64,000 nucleotides of DNA from assembly GCA_028753945.1 (NCBI GenBank), contig JAPNXP010000010.1, forward strand, positions 3,723,042 to 3,787,041, written 5' to 3'. The notes beneath the pieces were generated by a model. That model was given only the letters and a program-made list of their open reading frames with translations. It made no database searches and was not told the origin of the DNA. Of the stretch, positions 23,880-33,073 are shown in pieces. Made by a program: the position numbers and the translations under genes. Within the stretch, counting starts at the first letter, position 1. Each line of letters starts with the position of its first letter. The DNA is from Hexactinellida sp. DTS-2022. Lineage: Eukaryota; Porifera; Hexactinellida.

Positions 23880-23939
23880 CAATCTCATGAAGACTTGGGG
23901 GGCGCACCCTCGGGTGGTTCCGTGCCTGTATTAGAGGTA
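23880..23939. repeat. 60-bp direct repeat flanking the fold-back, left copy
   Basis: CAATCTCATGAAGACTTGGG through CCTGTATTAGAGGTA recurs in the same orientation at 26016-26074, with a few mismatches. Each copy touches one outer end of the inverted-repeat element. It could be a very long target duplication or part of an older element. Confidence 0.75.
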
Positions 23940-24143
23940 GGATAAGGTTGCCCTGGAAATGAAAACAGTACTTTGGCATGTTAGATTTACCAATATCCTT
24001 TCGTATTAGCTATTATTCAAGACTAAATTTGACTCTCTAGTTCAGGGATGGGCAAACTACGGCCCGCCTGCGATATTTTACCGGCCCGATTGACCTCAAC
24101 AGAAGTCCATATTTTTGGTAGTCTAGTCCACATAAATCATACC

Positions 24144-24490
24144 TGCCAATCTATTTGAATCGTATCCCTGTACAGGGCTCCAATTTCCCCCTGTACATTG
24201 GCAAAAATCCCTGTACACCTCCCAAAAAATAACTCGCTCGCTCAGCTCGCTCGTTTAGGAATTACTTTACACTTGAATAAATATAGAAACAAAGTGGTGC
24301 CTTAATGTAGTCAATGCATAATGCATGGTAGAATATAATATCACATCTGTAGACATTTTTAGGCATTATTTACTCATAATTAGTAAATTAAAAATCCCTA
24401 TATAAATGGAATAAATCCCTGTACGCCTGTACAGAATGGCCAAAATGGTTAAAATTATTTACTGTACAGGGATCCCTGTACGATTGGCAG
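24144..24490. mobile_element. TGCCAAC-family element, copy B
   Basis: Ends ATACCTGCCAATC and GATTGGCAGGTAT are inverted repeats. Internal blocks are CCCTGTACAGGGCTCCAATT, CTCGCTCGCTCAGCTCGCTC and a palindromic CTGTACAGGGATCCCTGTAC close to the right end. It sits inside the hAT remnant and matches copies at 12415 and 26420. Confidence 0.8.
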
Positions 24491-24495
24491 GTATG

Positions 24496-24636
24496 ATAAA
24501 GTTTATCAAAAATATGTCAAGATCAATATTGACAGATGAATACCTTTCTCAGCTTATGTGTATTGCTACTTCAGCCAGAGAACCAAATTTTGATGAACTA
24601 ATAAAAACGCTGGATCAACTGCAACACTCCCACTAG
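24496..24636 (+). pseudogene. hAT transposase C-terminal tail
   Basis: The frame after the nested element reads SRSILTDEYLSQLMCIATSA and ends at TAG (24634-24636) after LQHSH. This matches the tail following the dimerisation domain of GTF2IRD2/ZBED-type hAT transposases (SRLTDEHL, then a final hydrophobic and basic stretch). It proves that the surrounding 780-bp element derives from an autonomous hAT by internal deletion. Confidence 0.65.
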
Positions 24637-24836
24637 TTCTTTATACTTCCTAATATGTCATTAAATTAGTTTATACTTCCTCAGTATCATAGTTTATTTC
24701 CCATTAATGCTACTGCAAATAAAATACAAAATGTGTTAAATAGGAAATGTTCACTCTCAGGCCCGCAACACTATGACATTTATCCATTTTGGCCCGCGGC
24801 CAAAAAAGTTTGCCCACCCCTGCTCTAGTTTATATA

Positions 24837-25079
24837 CCGTATTTACTCGAATAGTAGCCTAGGCGATTATTGTTTTTTACTCCATTTTTCGACCAATAAT
24901 TTTGAGCAATTTTCTAGAATATCACATTTTATTACAATTTAATTATGATAATCGGTTGATAATCGTATTGTGAGTTATATTAGATGTAAATGTTTACTCC
25001 GGGTAGCAGTAATAAATTTTTATTTGCTACTTTAGGGGGGCGATTATTCGAATAGAGGCTACTATTCGAATAAATACGG
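24837..25079. mobile_element. 243-bp TA-flanked MITE (CCGTATTT family)
   Basis: Ends CCGTATTTACTCGAATAGTA and TACTATTCGAATAAATACGG are inverted repeats with TA on both sides. It is inserted 12 bp from the hAT right end. Relatives are at 46110-46351 and, truncated, 30677-30843. Confidence 0.9.
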
Positions 25080-25233
25080 TACTTTCCAAGTTACCGCAAG
25101 GTATGTGAATCTGGAACTAAATGAGACATCATTTGCTTTAACATTCATTGAAATTAAATTATAAACAGGGTCAGATCTGAAAATTTGGGTTAGTATCAAT
25201 GCGATGTTAATGTCGATATAGTTAGTAGTGACA

Positions 25234-25559
25234 CAGGCATGGGGCCAAGCCCTTTGGACTTAAGCCCATTTTTGAGAGGGCTTAAATCCGGACTTCAAGT
25301 CCTTTATTAAAAAGGCTTAAGTCAGGACTTGGACTTAAGCCCTTTATAGATGAGTTTCAAGCCCTTTTTCAAGCTCTTCAAGCACTTATTCAATAAATAC
25401 GATATGGATTTATAAATAATTATAGTAAAAGACTTAAGTCCGGACTTAAGCCCTTTATTAAGGGCTTGAGCTTGGACTTAAGCCTTTTTTCAAAAAGGGC
25501 TTAGAAAAAGGGCTTGGGCTTAAGCCCTTCTGATTAGGGATGGGCTTGACCCATGTCTG
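25234..25559. mobile_element. MITE rich in AAGTCC words
   Basis: Ends CAGGCATGGGGCCAAGCCC and GGGCTTGACCCATGTCTG are imperfect inverted repeats. The interior is a degenerate tandem of GGCTTAAGTCC and CAAGCCCTTT words in both orientations. I do not see a clean target duplication. It disrupts the fold-back arm. Confidence 0.7.
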
Positions 25560-26015
25560 AAATTTACTTACTACTAAGTAATAGCTTCCCTCAAATAATG
25601 AGCTTTTTTTTATCTATTGTTTACTTTTCACACTAATGGAGTGACTATTAGGAATTTTTTGGAATGATGCAACATTCCAGAAAATTCCGACTGATCACTT
25701 CCAGTAGTGTGAAAAGTAAACAATAGATCAAAAAAAGCTCTCTATTTGAGGGATCTATTACTTAGTCTTAGTACTAACTATATCGACATTAACTTCGCAT
25801 TGATAATAACCCAAATTTCAGATCTGACCCTGTTTATAATTAAATTTCAATTAATGTTAAGTTAAATGATATGTCATTTGTTCCACATTCACATACCTTG
25901 CTGTAAGCTAGAGTCAAACTTTGTCTTGAATAATAGCTATCACGAAAGGGTATTATGGATAAATATAACATGCCAAAGTACTGTTTCCATTTCCAGGGAA
26001 ACCTTAGCCTTAGTT

Positions 26016-26074
26016 CAATCTCATGAAGACTTGGGGGCGCACCCTCCGGTGGATCCGTTCCTGTATTAGAGGTA
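26016..26074. repeat. 60-bp direct repeat flanking the fold-back, right copy
   Basis: This is the counterpart of 23880-23939 in direct orientation, beginning right after the end of the right arm. Confidence 0.75.
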
Positions 26075-26419
26075 TTAGAGGAGCTAGGCTGGTGAGAAAA
26101 TTCAGAAATTTCACTTAAAATTGACTCAAGCAGTCTTGTTTCATTTAGGAACATGTAGAGCATGGTTCCGCAAACTAGGTTTTTCAGGCCGCATGCGCCC
26201 TGTAACAACCTTATGTGTGGCCTGATAGCCCAATGGAAATTTGTATCACGTGTGGCCTGAGAGACATTTCTAATTTTCTTCTGGTATGTACACATATACA
26301 CACTGATTCATGTACTATTAAACAGTAAATTGATGACTTTTTGCTTAGAAATTAGTATAGTTCTGTGATGAGCATGAGACTCCACAACGGGATCACACAA
26401 CCATCAGGAGTAGCTCGTA
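26075..26419. other. hAT-like non-coding remnant, unsure
   Basis: CAGGCCGCATGCGCCCTG and GTGTGGCCTGA words near 26180-26260 recall subterminal sequence of the ZBED-type hAT elements. A long minus-strand open frame (25840-26301) crosses the fold-back boundary and direct repeat, so it is not a gene. Confidence 0.3.
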
Positions 26420-26866
26420 TACCTGCTAAGTGCCAACCTATTTGACTCATATCCCTGTACAGGGCTCCAATTTCCCCCTGTACATTGGCCCAAATCCCAG
26501 TGCACCTCCCAAAGATTTTCTCGCTCGCTGAGCTTGCTCGTCCAGGGAATTATTAATTTACTATACTTACATATCAAAATTAGCACTTTGGAAAGGAGAA
26601 AGCATTGAACTATATACTGTACAGGTGCCCCCCCTGTACCTTAAATAAATATCTAAACCAGTTGTTTCTTTGTGTGGTAAATGCAGAATGCATGGTAGAA
26701 TATACTATCATCACTATATACATTTTTAGACATTATTTTACTCATAATTAGTAAATTAAAAATACCTGTACAAGTGGAATAAATCCTTCCTACCCTGTAC
26801 AAAACAGCCAAAATGGCTAAAATCCTTGTACTGTACAGGGAATCCCTGTACGGTTGGGAGCTATGT
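26420..26866. mobile_element. TGCCAAC-family element, copy C
   Basis: It starts ATACCTGCTAAGTGCCAACC and ends CGGTTGGGAGCTATGT. Shared blocks are CCCTGTACAGGGCTCCAATT, CTCGCTCGCTGAGC, TAGTAAATTAAAAAT and AGCCAAAATGGCTAAAAT. It is longer than copy B by about 100 bp in the middle. Confidence 0.75.
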
Positions 26867-27434
26867 ACTCGTGAAAGGTAGTGGTTTCCTCATATTACAA
26901 GGACTCATTAGGAGGGTAACAATCCAGTGAATCGACCACCTAGAACTTAGCCCGTCCGTCCCTAGTTACCACCGTACTGCCGGGAGCCCTACCATTGGTA
27001 CGCTCATCCCCCTACTGGCGATACACTAAACTCCCTCTAGTGCACTCCTGTCACCCACCGTCACAGTTCTAGTATTACAACGACATAATAGTTCTGTTAT
27101 AAATTTCGAAAAATTTCTCGATATCGTTTGCGGCCTGAGGAAATTTTTAAAAGATTATGTGACCTGATATAAATGAAAGTTTGCGGTACCCTGATGTAGA
27201 GATAGGGATAACATCAGTGTTATGCTTTATAGACAAATCGGATTCAACTATCAAGTAAACATCGACCAAAATATTTGAATTCAGCAAGAGAGGACGCATA
27301 AAAATTAGACTCTGCTCATTCGGAACCATAATGACCAATTAGGTAAATAAATAAAAATTTAAAATCCATATAACTGTGTACCAAATACTTCTCTTATCTC
27401 TGCGATGTCAAGCTAAGTGCCACAGCCTGCAAGA
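26867..27434. other. No gene seen; hAT-terminus-like words
   Basis: The GC-richer part at 26930-27060 has no motif I know. At 27115-27195, TTTGCGGCCTGA and AAAGTTTGCGGTACCCTG resemble a ZBED-type hAT terminus. Confidence 0.3.
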
Positions 27435-27831
27435 GTAGTTCATCTTTCAAATTGAAGGAGAGACGTCTGCTTTTTGTAGTAGTCTGTGAAGAGTCGTATG
27501 ATGGACAACCTGGTAAGTAAACTTGTACTCTCCAATCTTTTAACTTGGGATTTTGTGTGGAAGCTCGCGGAAAGTCCCATCTCCGTTAGGGATTTCGTGG
27601 GTGTACTCAATATCCTCTTCTCTAAAAGTTTCACGCATTCAAAACAGTTTTCAGATTATCTATATCTTCTCTATGCACAGCTCGAATCCAAGACTCATAG
27701 TTCATCCGGCTGTTGAGGCATTCAGAATACAGGAAGAGGATCTTCTGGATTATAGTTACTCTTACACCCGGGGGGCAGAGCATATATTCGGCTTTCTAAT
27801 TGTTGTAGTAGATAACATTTATCAGAACTAA
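27435..27831 (-). pseudogene. Unrecognised coding remnant
   Basis: Three consecutive minus-strand pieces in different frames look protein-like: KCYLLQQLESRIYALPPGCK (about 27810-27740), NYESWIRAVHREDIDNLKTV (about 27700-27625) and FREEDIEYTHEIPNGDGTF (about 27625-27550), the last continuing to RELPHKIPS before a stop. Overlapping plus-strand open frames read as shadows of this. I do not recognise the family. It could be a decayed exon or transposon piece. Confidence 0.35.
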
Positions 27832-28016
27832 TCTTAAACAATTAGTTTTGGGAGTGGAATGTTGAAAAGTGACTAGAAAGATTAATACTATAAGAAACAA
27901 ACAAATAAAATTTATTGTTGGATATCATACATATAATGCAACTCGTATTCAAATATTATGGTTTATTGTAAATAAGTAAATCATAGCAGAATATTGTGGT
28001 TACTTAAAATTCCCCA

Positions 28017-28085
28017 TCTTCGACCGCATCCATGGTACCAAATTAGCAGTTTACTGTTATGCTTTGTGTATAGTAGGCTATGATA
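28017..28085. repeat. Repeat shared with 59935-60003
   Basis: CGACCGCATCC, TTACTGT and TGTATAGTAGGCTATG occur in the same order and spacing in both places. It could be the conserved part of a SINE or element end. A GTTGTTGTT run follows at 28098. Confidence 0.55.
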
Positions 28086-28332
28086 ATGTGAATATTTGTT
28101 GTTGTTGTTGTTGTTTACACAAATAGGTAAACAAATTAATAAAAATTCAAAATCAACCTAGAAGTTAGCTTTCAACGGTTATTATAGGTAAACAAGTATG
28201 GTGAACACGAATTTCGCATTTATAATTATGATATAGATATTTGTTGTTGTTGGTGTTAAGAAATAGGTAAACAAGCCAAAACTATGGAAAATTGTAGAGT
28301 GGGATTTATAATACGTCCCTCTCTTATTTCCA

Positions 28333-28436
28333 TAGTAGAAGGGGTGAGGAGTAAGGCCGAATAGCTGCCGTTGACTTGAGGTGTGTTGTATCGATCCATC
28401 GCAAAGCGACCTAGACCGAAGGGCTCGTTTACTTAT
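28333..28436. repeat. Interspersed repeat shared with 6827-6912
   Basis: GAGGAGTAAGGCCGAATAGC, ATCGCAAAGCGACCTAGACC and GGGCTCGT match the earlier copy in order. Similar AAATAGGTAAACAA words occur twice upstream (about 28120 and 28260). Confidence 0.6.
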
Positions 28437-28453
28437 ATCCAAATTCTCATATA

Positions 28454-28643
28454 CAGTCAGGTTCTTTTTTTATGAACATTCAAGGGACCAAAAATTATGT
28501 TCATAACAGATATACTTCATAATAAGCGATCTCAACTTTCATCCCTATGAAAGTTGTCAAATTGAGACCTTAGGGCTTGTTCATAATAAAAAATCTTCAT
28601 ATTAAGTAGACGAAATCTTGTTCATAATATTCAGACCTGACTG
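28454..28643. mobile_element. 190-bp TA-flanked MITE
   Basis: Ends CAGTCAGGTTC and GACCTGACTG are inverted repeats and both ends are flanked by TA. TTATGAAC and GTTCATAA words recur inside near both ends, a layout typical of Tc1/mariner-derived MITEs. Confidence 0.85.
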
Positions 28644-28875
28644 TATTTAATTTACAAATCGTCTATTAAATATGCTTTTTCAATACTAATAACAACTAGG
28701 TAAGGTAGTTTTGCTACGTCTACATCCATGACGCAAACCCATTATGAAATTTTATAAAACAATTTACTGAGTAGTTAGAGTCAATTCTTTGCATTTTCCC
28801 CGGTTTCTCTGGCGTATGAAAACACGCATAAAAATTCAAATGAATCGGTCCACTAGTTTTGTATACATTTATTAA

Positions 28876-29033
28876 CATAGGCGCAAACTTTTGACCTGTA
28901 GCCAAAAGTGCCAGTGGTGCACCTCAATACAAAGTACAGGTGGACCTAGCACCACCTTGCACCACCAGCACTTCTATCGCTGAGTGCCGGGGGTGCACTT
29001 GCACCACCTGCACCACCGTACTTTGCTCCTATG
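28876..29033. mobile_element. 158-bp hAT MITE
   Basis: Ends CATAGGCGCAAACT and TACTTTGCTCCTATG are inverted repeats. Flanks TTTATTAA (28868-28875) and ATTATTAA (29034-29041) agree at 7 of 8. The interior is GGTGGTGCA and TGCACCACC in both orientations. A piece of similar sequence (CACTTGCACCACCTGCACC) is at 39349-39370. Confidence 0.85.
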
Positions 29034-29041
29034 ATTATTAA

Positions 29042-29870
29042 TATCCTACCCTTATATTTGTTCAATGCAATAGTTTTCGGGTTTTTTTCGTTTGTAATAT
29101 ACCCTAAACCGTTGGGTTTTCGAAATTCTCTAGTGGTCGGAATATGTTTAATGATGTCATTTATAATATTTTCTAGGAAGCTTTTAATTAATTTCCCTTG
29201 TTCAAATATGAGATGAATAAGCAGTGTATAATAGAAGATTGTTAATTTACAAATAAATCAAATTTTAGAAGGATCTTCTTTGATTTGCACTTAAGAGCTT
29301 GAGAGAGTATTTGCTCTTTTTTTTTAGTCAAAACCACTCGCCAGATTGATCTAAATTTCTCACTAAATTAAATTCAAGACTTGCAGCTTGCTCGAAGTTT
29401 GTTACATAAGAATTTGTAGAAAAGTCCATTCACAGTTGTGGAATTTCTGGATGACTTAACTTGGAATTCTCTGACATTATTTAATTATGAAATGATTTGC
29501 AATTAATTGTAATTACTCTTCATTCTTGTTTAGCTTTCTTTTTATTAATTACTACCAGCTCATGTCTAACAACAAACTTAACAGATATGAAAATGTTCCT
29601 AATGATCAACTTGATCACTGGAGAGCACAACATGAACCACTTTTTGGGGAGGAAAGGAGTAAGGCAGGTTTATTATTCATTATTTTAATCTAACATTGAT
29701 TTATTCCTGTTTCTTTCCTTGAATTCTTACCTTTATTAATATAGTTAGTAAGCTACGAATAGTTCGTACTTTTGAATTCTTAAAAAACTAATACCCTTTG
29801 TTACTAGTAAACAAAACGTCTATATAATGCTAATTTATAATTATTTTAATGATTGAGACACGATGCATTT
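29042..29870. other. No gene seen
   Basis: Open frames at 29031-29216 and 29497-29688 are AT-rich, hydrophobic by composition, and lack recognisable motifs. Confidence 0.35.
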
Positions 29871-29881
29871 CACTGTGCCGA

Positions 29882-30148
29882 CTATACTATACTATAGTTT
29901 GACTCTTCAATAATCTTTTTCACGTTTGGCCTCATATCTGTTAGAAGCAATCGTAAATTACCACTCTTTGGAATATCCAGCCTATTTCTTTGTTTCGTTA
30001 ACAGTTGGGTAACGGCACTAAAGCCCCTCTCCACGAGATATGATGTGGGGAAAGCCAAAGTCAGCAATTTCACCACCTTCCACATATTTGGGAACTTGTT
30101 TCGTGTTGACATTTCCTGCCAAAACCGTTTATATCCCATCATTTTCAA
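29882..30148 (-). pseudogene. hAT transposase C-terminal dimerisation fragment
   Basis: The minus-strand frame contains FPTSYLVERGFSAVTQLLTK, then QRNRLDIPKSGNLRLLLTDM. This is the conserved C-terminal block of SCAND3/ZBED-type hAT transposases (FPTSYxxERxFS, then NRLxxxxxxxLRLxLT). The catalytic core is absent. The fragment lies between the two halves of a palindromic ACTATACTATAG motif (about 29873-29895 and 30285-30300), which elsewhere forms the terminus of a dispersed repeat, so it may have been inserted in that hairpin. Confidence 0.8.
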
Positions 30149-30284
30149 ACTAACTTTTTTTCACAGTTGTTATGCATATCGCTTAATTCTTTTTACAATT
30201 CTAGTGAAATTTTGCTACTAAATGTTCTCGATGAACGACGCAGTGCACGGCTAAAACGTCAGGTACAACATTTTTCAAGTATGC

Positions 30285-30670
30285 AATAGTATAGTATAGT
30301 AGCCCAGTTCTAATATTACTACTTTGGTATACGATTATTTCCTTCCGTATTCTCTACGAAGAACAGTGTTTTATTAACATTAATAAAAAAAGCAAAAATA
30401 CCAAAGAAAAATTGTTCTAGACCGATTTTCGAATTTTTCTTTTGGATCTATATACTACATATATAGAAGTAGTGTTTAATGCAATAAACTGTAAAATTTT
30501 GTATTTTAGTTTGTAATATTTCTTTTAGTTTCTGATATTAATTAGCCTTAACTAAGAGGCCAAATTTTCGGGATTTGTGTCTAATGGGTTCCAGATGTGC
30601 ACCTGTCAGGATTTTTTATTGCATTCTTTTGGACACGTTTTTCACATGTTTAATGTTACAAAAGTAACAT
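30285..30670. mobile_element. Fragment of the ACTGTGCCGAC element
   Basis: ATAGTATAGTAGCCCAGTTC, CTTCCGTA, GTTCTAGACCGATTT and GGATCTATATACTACATATA match the start of the element in the same orientation at 49416-50582. The extreme terminus is displaced to 29873 by the hAT fragment. Confidence 0.7.
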
Positions 30671-30676
30671 TAAATA

Positions 30677-30843
30677 CCGTGTATACTCTAATAGTAGCCC
30701 CTATTCGAATAATTGCCAGACTCCATTAAACCCCCTCCCCCCCCCCAATTAGCAAATACAAATTTGCTTCGGTCACCTGAGTAAATCTCTTTATCTAATA
30801 TTAGTCGCAATACGATTATCAACCGACTATACTAAATACATTG
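30677..30843. mobile_element. Truncated CCGTATTT-family MITE
   Basis: CCGTGTATACTCTAATAGTA after TA, and GCAATACGATTATCAACCGA internally, match the element at 24837-25079. The second terminus is missing, replaced by the THAP fragment. Confidence 0.7.
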
Positions 30844-30849
30844 TATCAA

Positions 30850-31030
30850 CATGTGTATTATCAATTATCAAAAGTCACAAATATTGTGTGTCTGAAACAC
30901 TTCCATGATGAAGATGTGGAAACACACTTTTTAATTCCTCACTCCGATGGAACTAAGTTGGAAGTCAAAGGTAGCATGCCTAGACTTCACCGAGATGCTG
31001 TTCCAAAGCTCCTACCTGGTTATCCTAATC
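30850..31030 (+). pseudogene. THAP zinc-finger fragment
   Basis: The frame reads NIVCLKHFHDEDVETHF, then GSMPRLHRDAVPKLLPGYP. This is the second half of a THAP domain: the CxxHF pair that binds zinc, followed by the conserved AVPxxxP ending. The N-terminal CxxC half is lost at the MITE junction. THAP domains form the N-terminus of P-element and THAP9-type transposases; C-terminal pieces of that family occur at 40.9-42.0 and 58.0-59.2 kb. The rest of the open frame to 31218 shows no motif. Confidence 0.65.
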
Positions 31031-31236
31031 ATCTCTCTGTTTTAACTAGACACAAAAATCGTTTAGATCGTAGTACTGTTGAGTCTGATTTTAACTCGCG
31101 TCTGATCTTAACTCGTTACTATAGCTATACCATGGATACTATTATACCGTCTGATTTTGACTCGTTCTTGATAACATTAACTGTCCCTATGTTGAATAGT
31201 GGTCTCATTGAATTATAATGTATTGCACAAAACTGC

Positions 31237-31363
31237 AAAAAATCCAAAATTGCAGCCTGTGCCGACGCATGTTCCTTTGGTGGCACTATATTTTGTTGGT
31301 GGTTTATAGATAGTGCCTCCAAAGGAACATGCTGTTTGGGCAGGCTGCAATTTTGGATTTTTT
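31237..31363. repeat. Fold-back hairpin, copy 1 of 3
   Basis: AAATCCAAAATTGCAGCCTG and its inverse form the outer stem; CATGTTCCTTTGG and CCAAAGGAACATG form the inner stem. Copies 2 and 3 are at 32949-33073 and 51119-51232. Confidence 0.9.
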
Positions 31364-31620
31364 TCGCCAAGTCATCAACACCCAAGGTGTGAAGAACCAT
31401 TTGTTTATTGGTCGGAGTCACAAGGAACGGTAGATAAATTTGGAGTTAGTTTCTACTGTAAACCACGACAGAACAGGTTAAGTGTACGCATAAGAATTTG
31501 AATGGACTAGTTAAATTAAGAATTATGCAAAAATAAGTAGTCTCAAATATTAAAACTCAAGGATGTTAATGCTACACTGAATGCTTAGTTAATATTACAC
31601 TGAACAAGTTAATGTCAAAT

Positions 31621-32500
31621 TGTACAGGTTAAGGTACGCCAACAGTTTAATAGGTACGCCGAAGAGGTTAATGGTACGCCAACAGGTTAATGGTACGCCA
31701 AACAGGTTAATGGTACACCGAAGAGGTTAATGGTACCCTAAGAGGTTAATGGTACGCCGAAGAGGTTAATGGTACCCTAAGAGGTTAATGGTACGCCTAA
31801 GAGGTTAATGGTACACCGATAGGTTAATGGTACGCCGAAGAGGTTAATGATACGCCGAAGAGGTTAATGGTACGCCGAAAAGGTTAATGGTACGCCGAAG
31901 AGGTTAATGGTACGCCGAAAAGGTTAATGGTACGCCGAAGAGGTTAATGGTACGCCGAAGAGGTTAATGGTACGCCGAAGAGGTGAATGGTACCCTAACA
32001 GGTTAATGGTACGCCGAAGAGGTTAATGGTACGCCGAAGAGGTTAATGGTACGCCGAAGAGGTTAATGGTACGCCGAAGAGGTTAATGGTACGCCGAAGA
32101 GGTTAATGGTACGCCGAAGAGGTTAATTGTACGCCAACAGGTTAATGGTACGCCGAAAAGGTTAATGGTACGCCAAGAGGTTAATGGTACGCCAAGAGGT
32201 TAATGGTACGCCAAGTGGTTAATGGTACGCCAAGAGGTTAATGGTACGCCGAAGAGGTTAATGGTACGCCAACAGGTTAATGGTACGCCGAAGAGGTTAA
32301 TGGTACCCTAACAGGTTAATGGTACACCGAAGAGGTTAATGGTACCCTAACAGGTTAATGGTACGCCGAAGAGGTTAATGGTACTACTCTGAAAAGGTTA
32401 ATGGCACGCCAAACAGGTTAATGGTACACTAAAAAGGCTAATGGTACACTAAATAGGTTAATTGTACACCGAAGAGGTTAATGGTACTCTGAATAGGTCA
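31621..32500. repeat. Minisatellite 1, 18-20 bp unit
   Basis: About 45-48 units of AGGTTAATGGTACGCCGAAG type. Variants include TACCCTAAC, TACGCCAAC and TACACCGAAG. Both edges fade gradually into degenerate copies, so the array probably grew from an older seed. The same unit in the same orientation forms minisatellite 2. Confidence 0.97.
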
Positions 32501-32948
32501 ACGACACACATAACTAGTAGATGATATACAGTACTGACCAAGTTAATCGCAAATTACACAGTTTAATGGTACACCAAATACGTTTCAGTACGTTTCAGTA
32601 ATCTCAGTAATCTTCAGTAATCCTCTCAATGAAACCTCACACTTCTCTAAATAAATTATTTCATCTGCATCTTATATCACACTTTCTATTCTTAATTTGG
32701 CAAATTGCTGACAAATTTTCTCTATTCTGATTTGCTCTCCTATCTGCACTTGTATTTTTCGTACTTCTTCTTTCCTCCTCCTAAATAAACAACAATAAAA
32801 TTTTACTTTACTTCATTCTGTCAACATACGTACGTACATTAAACGTTTTTAAATTATACTTATATTATTAATTGCTACCGCTATCGTACTATGTAATGTT
32901 AATATGACCAATCCGAAACAGGAGAAGATTATACATTGACTAAATAAA

Positions 32949-33073
32949 GAAAAATCCAAAATTGCAGCCTGTGCCGACGCATGTTCCTTTGGTGGCACTG
33001 TATTTTGGTGGTGGCTTATTGATAGTGCCTCCAATGGAACATGCTGTCGGCACAGCTGCAATTTTGGATTTTT
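32949..33073. repeat. Fold-back hairpin, copy 2 of 3
   Basis: It has the same stem as 31237-31363 with minor differences, followed as there by TTTTTTCGCCA and a GTCATCA segment. Confidence 0.9.

Larger units (their letters stand above)
24043..24822. mobile_element. hAT element remnant with exact TSD
   Basis: Ends CAGGGATGGGCAAACT and AGTTTGCCCACCCCTG are inverted repeats, followed inward by GGCCCGC words. The octamer CTCTAGTT flanks both sides (24035-24042, 24823-24830). It is an internally deleted relative of the ZBED-type hAT elements, and it contains a nested TGCCAAC-family element and a transposase tail. Confidence 0.95.
23940..26015. mobile_element. Fold-back element with nested insertions in the left arm
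   Basis: The right arm (about 25669-26015) is the inverted copy of the left arm once three insertions (24043-24822, 24837-25079, 25234-25559) are removed, leaving roughly 345-370 bp per arm. Matching blocks include AACAGGGTCAGATCTGA, TATCGACATTAAC, TCAAGACTAAATTTGACTCT and ATCTATTGTTTACTTTTCAC. The arms meet around 25668. A single related arm is at 16317-16573. Confidence 0.8.

Noticed and set aside
25840-26301. 153-codon minus-strand open frame
   Set aside because: It runs across the fold-back arm, its boundary and the 60-bp direct repeat, so it is not a gene; no motif is seen.
31621-32500. CRISPR array
   Set aside because: Units are directly adjacent without unique spacers, vary in sequence, and the DNA is eukaryotic; it is a minisatellite. 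The 34.7 and 61.2 kb arrays are rejected for the same reason.
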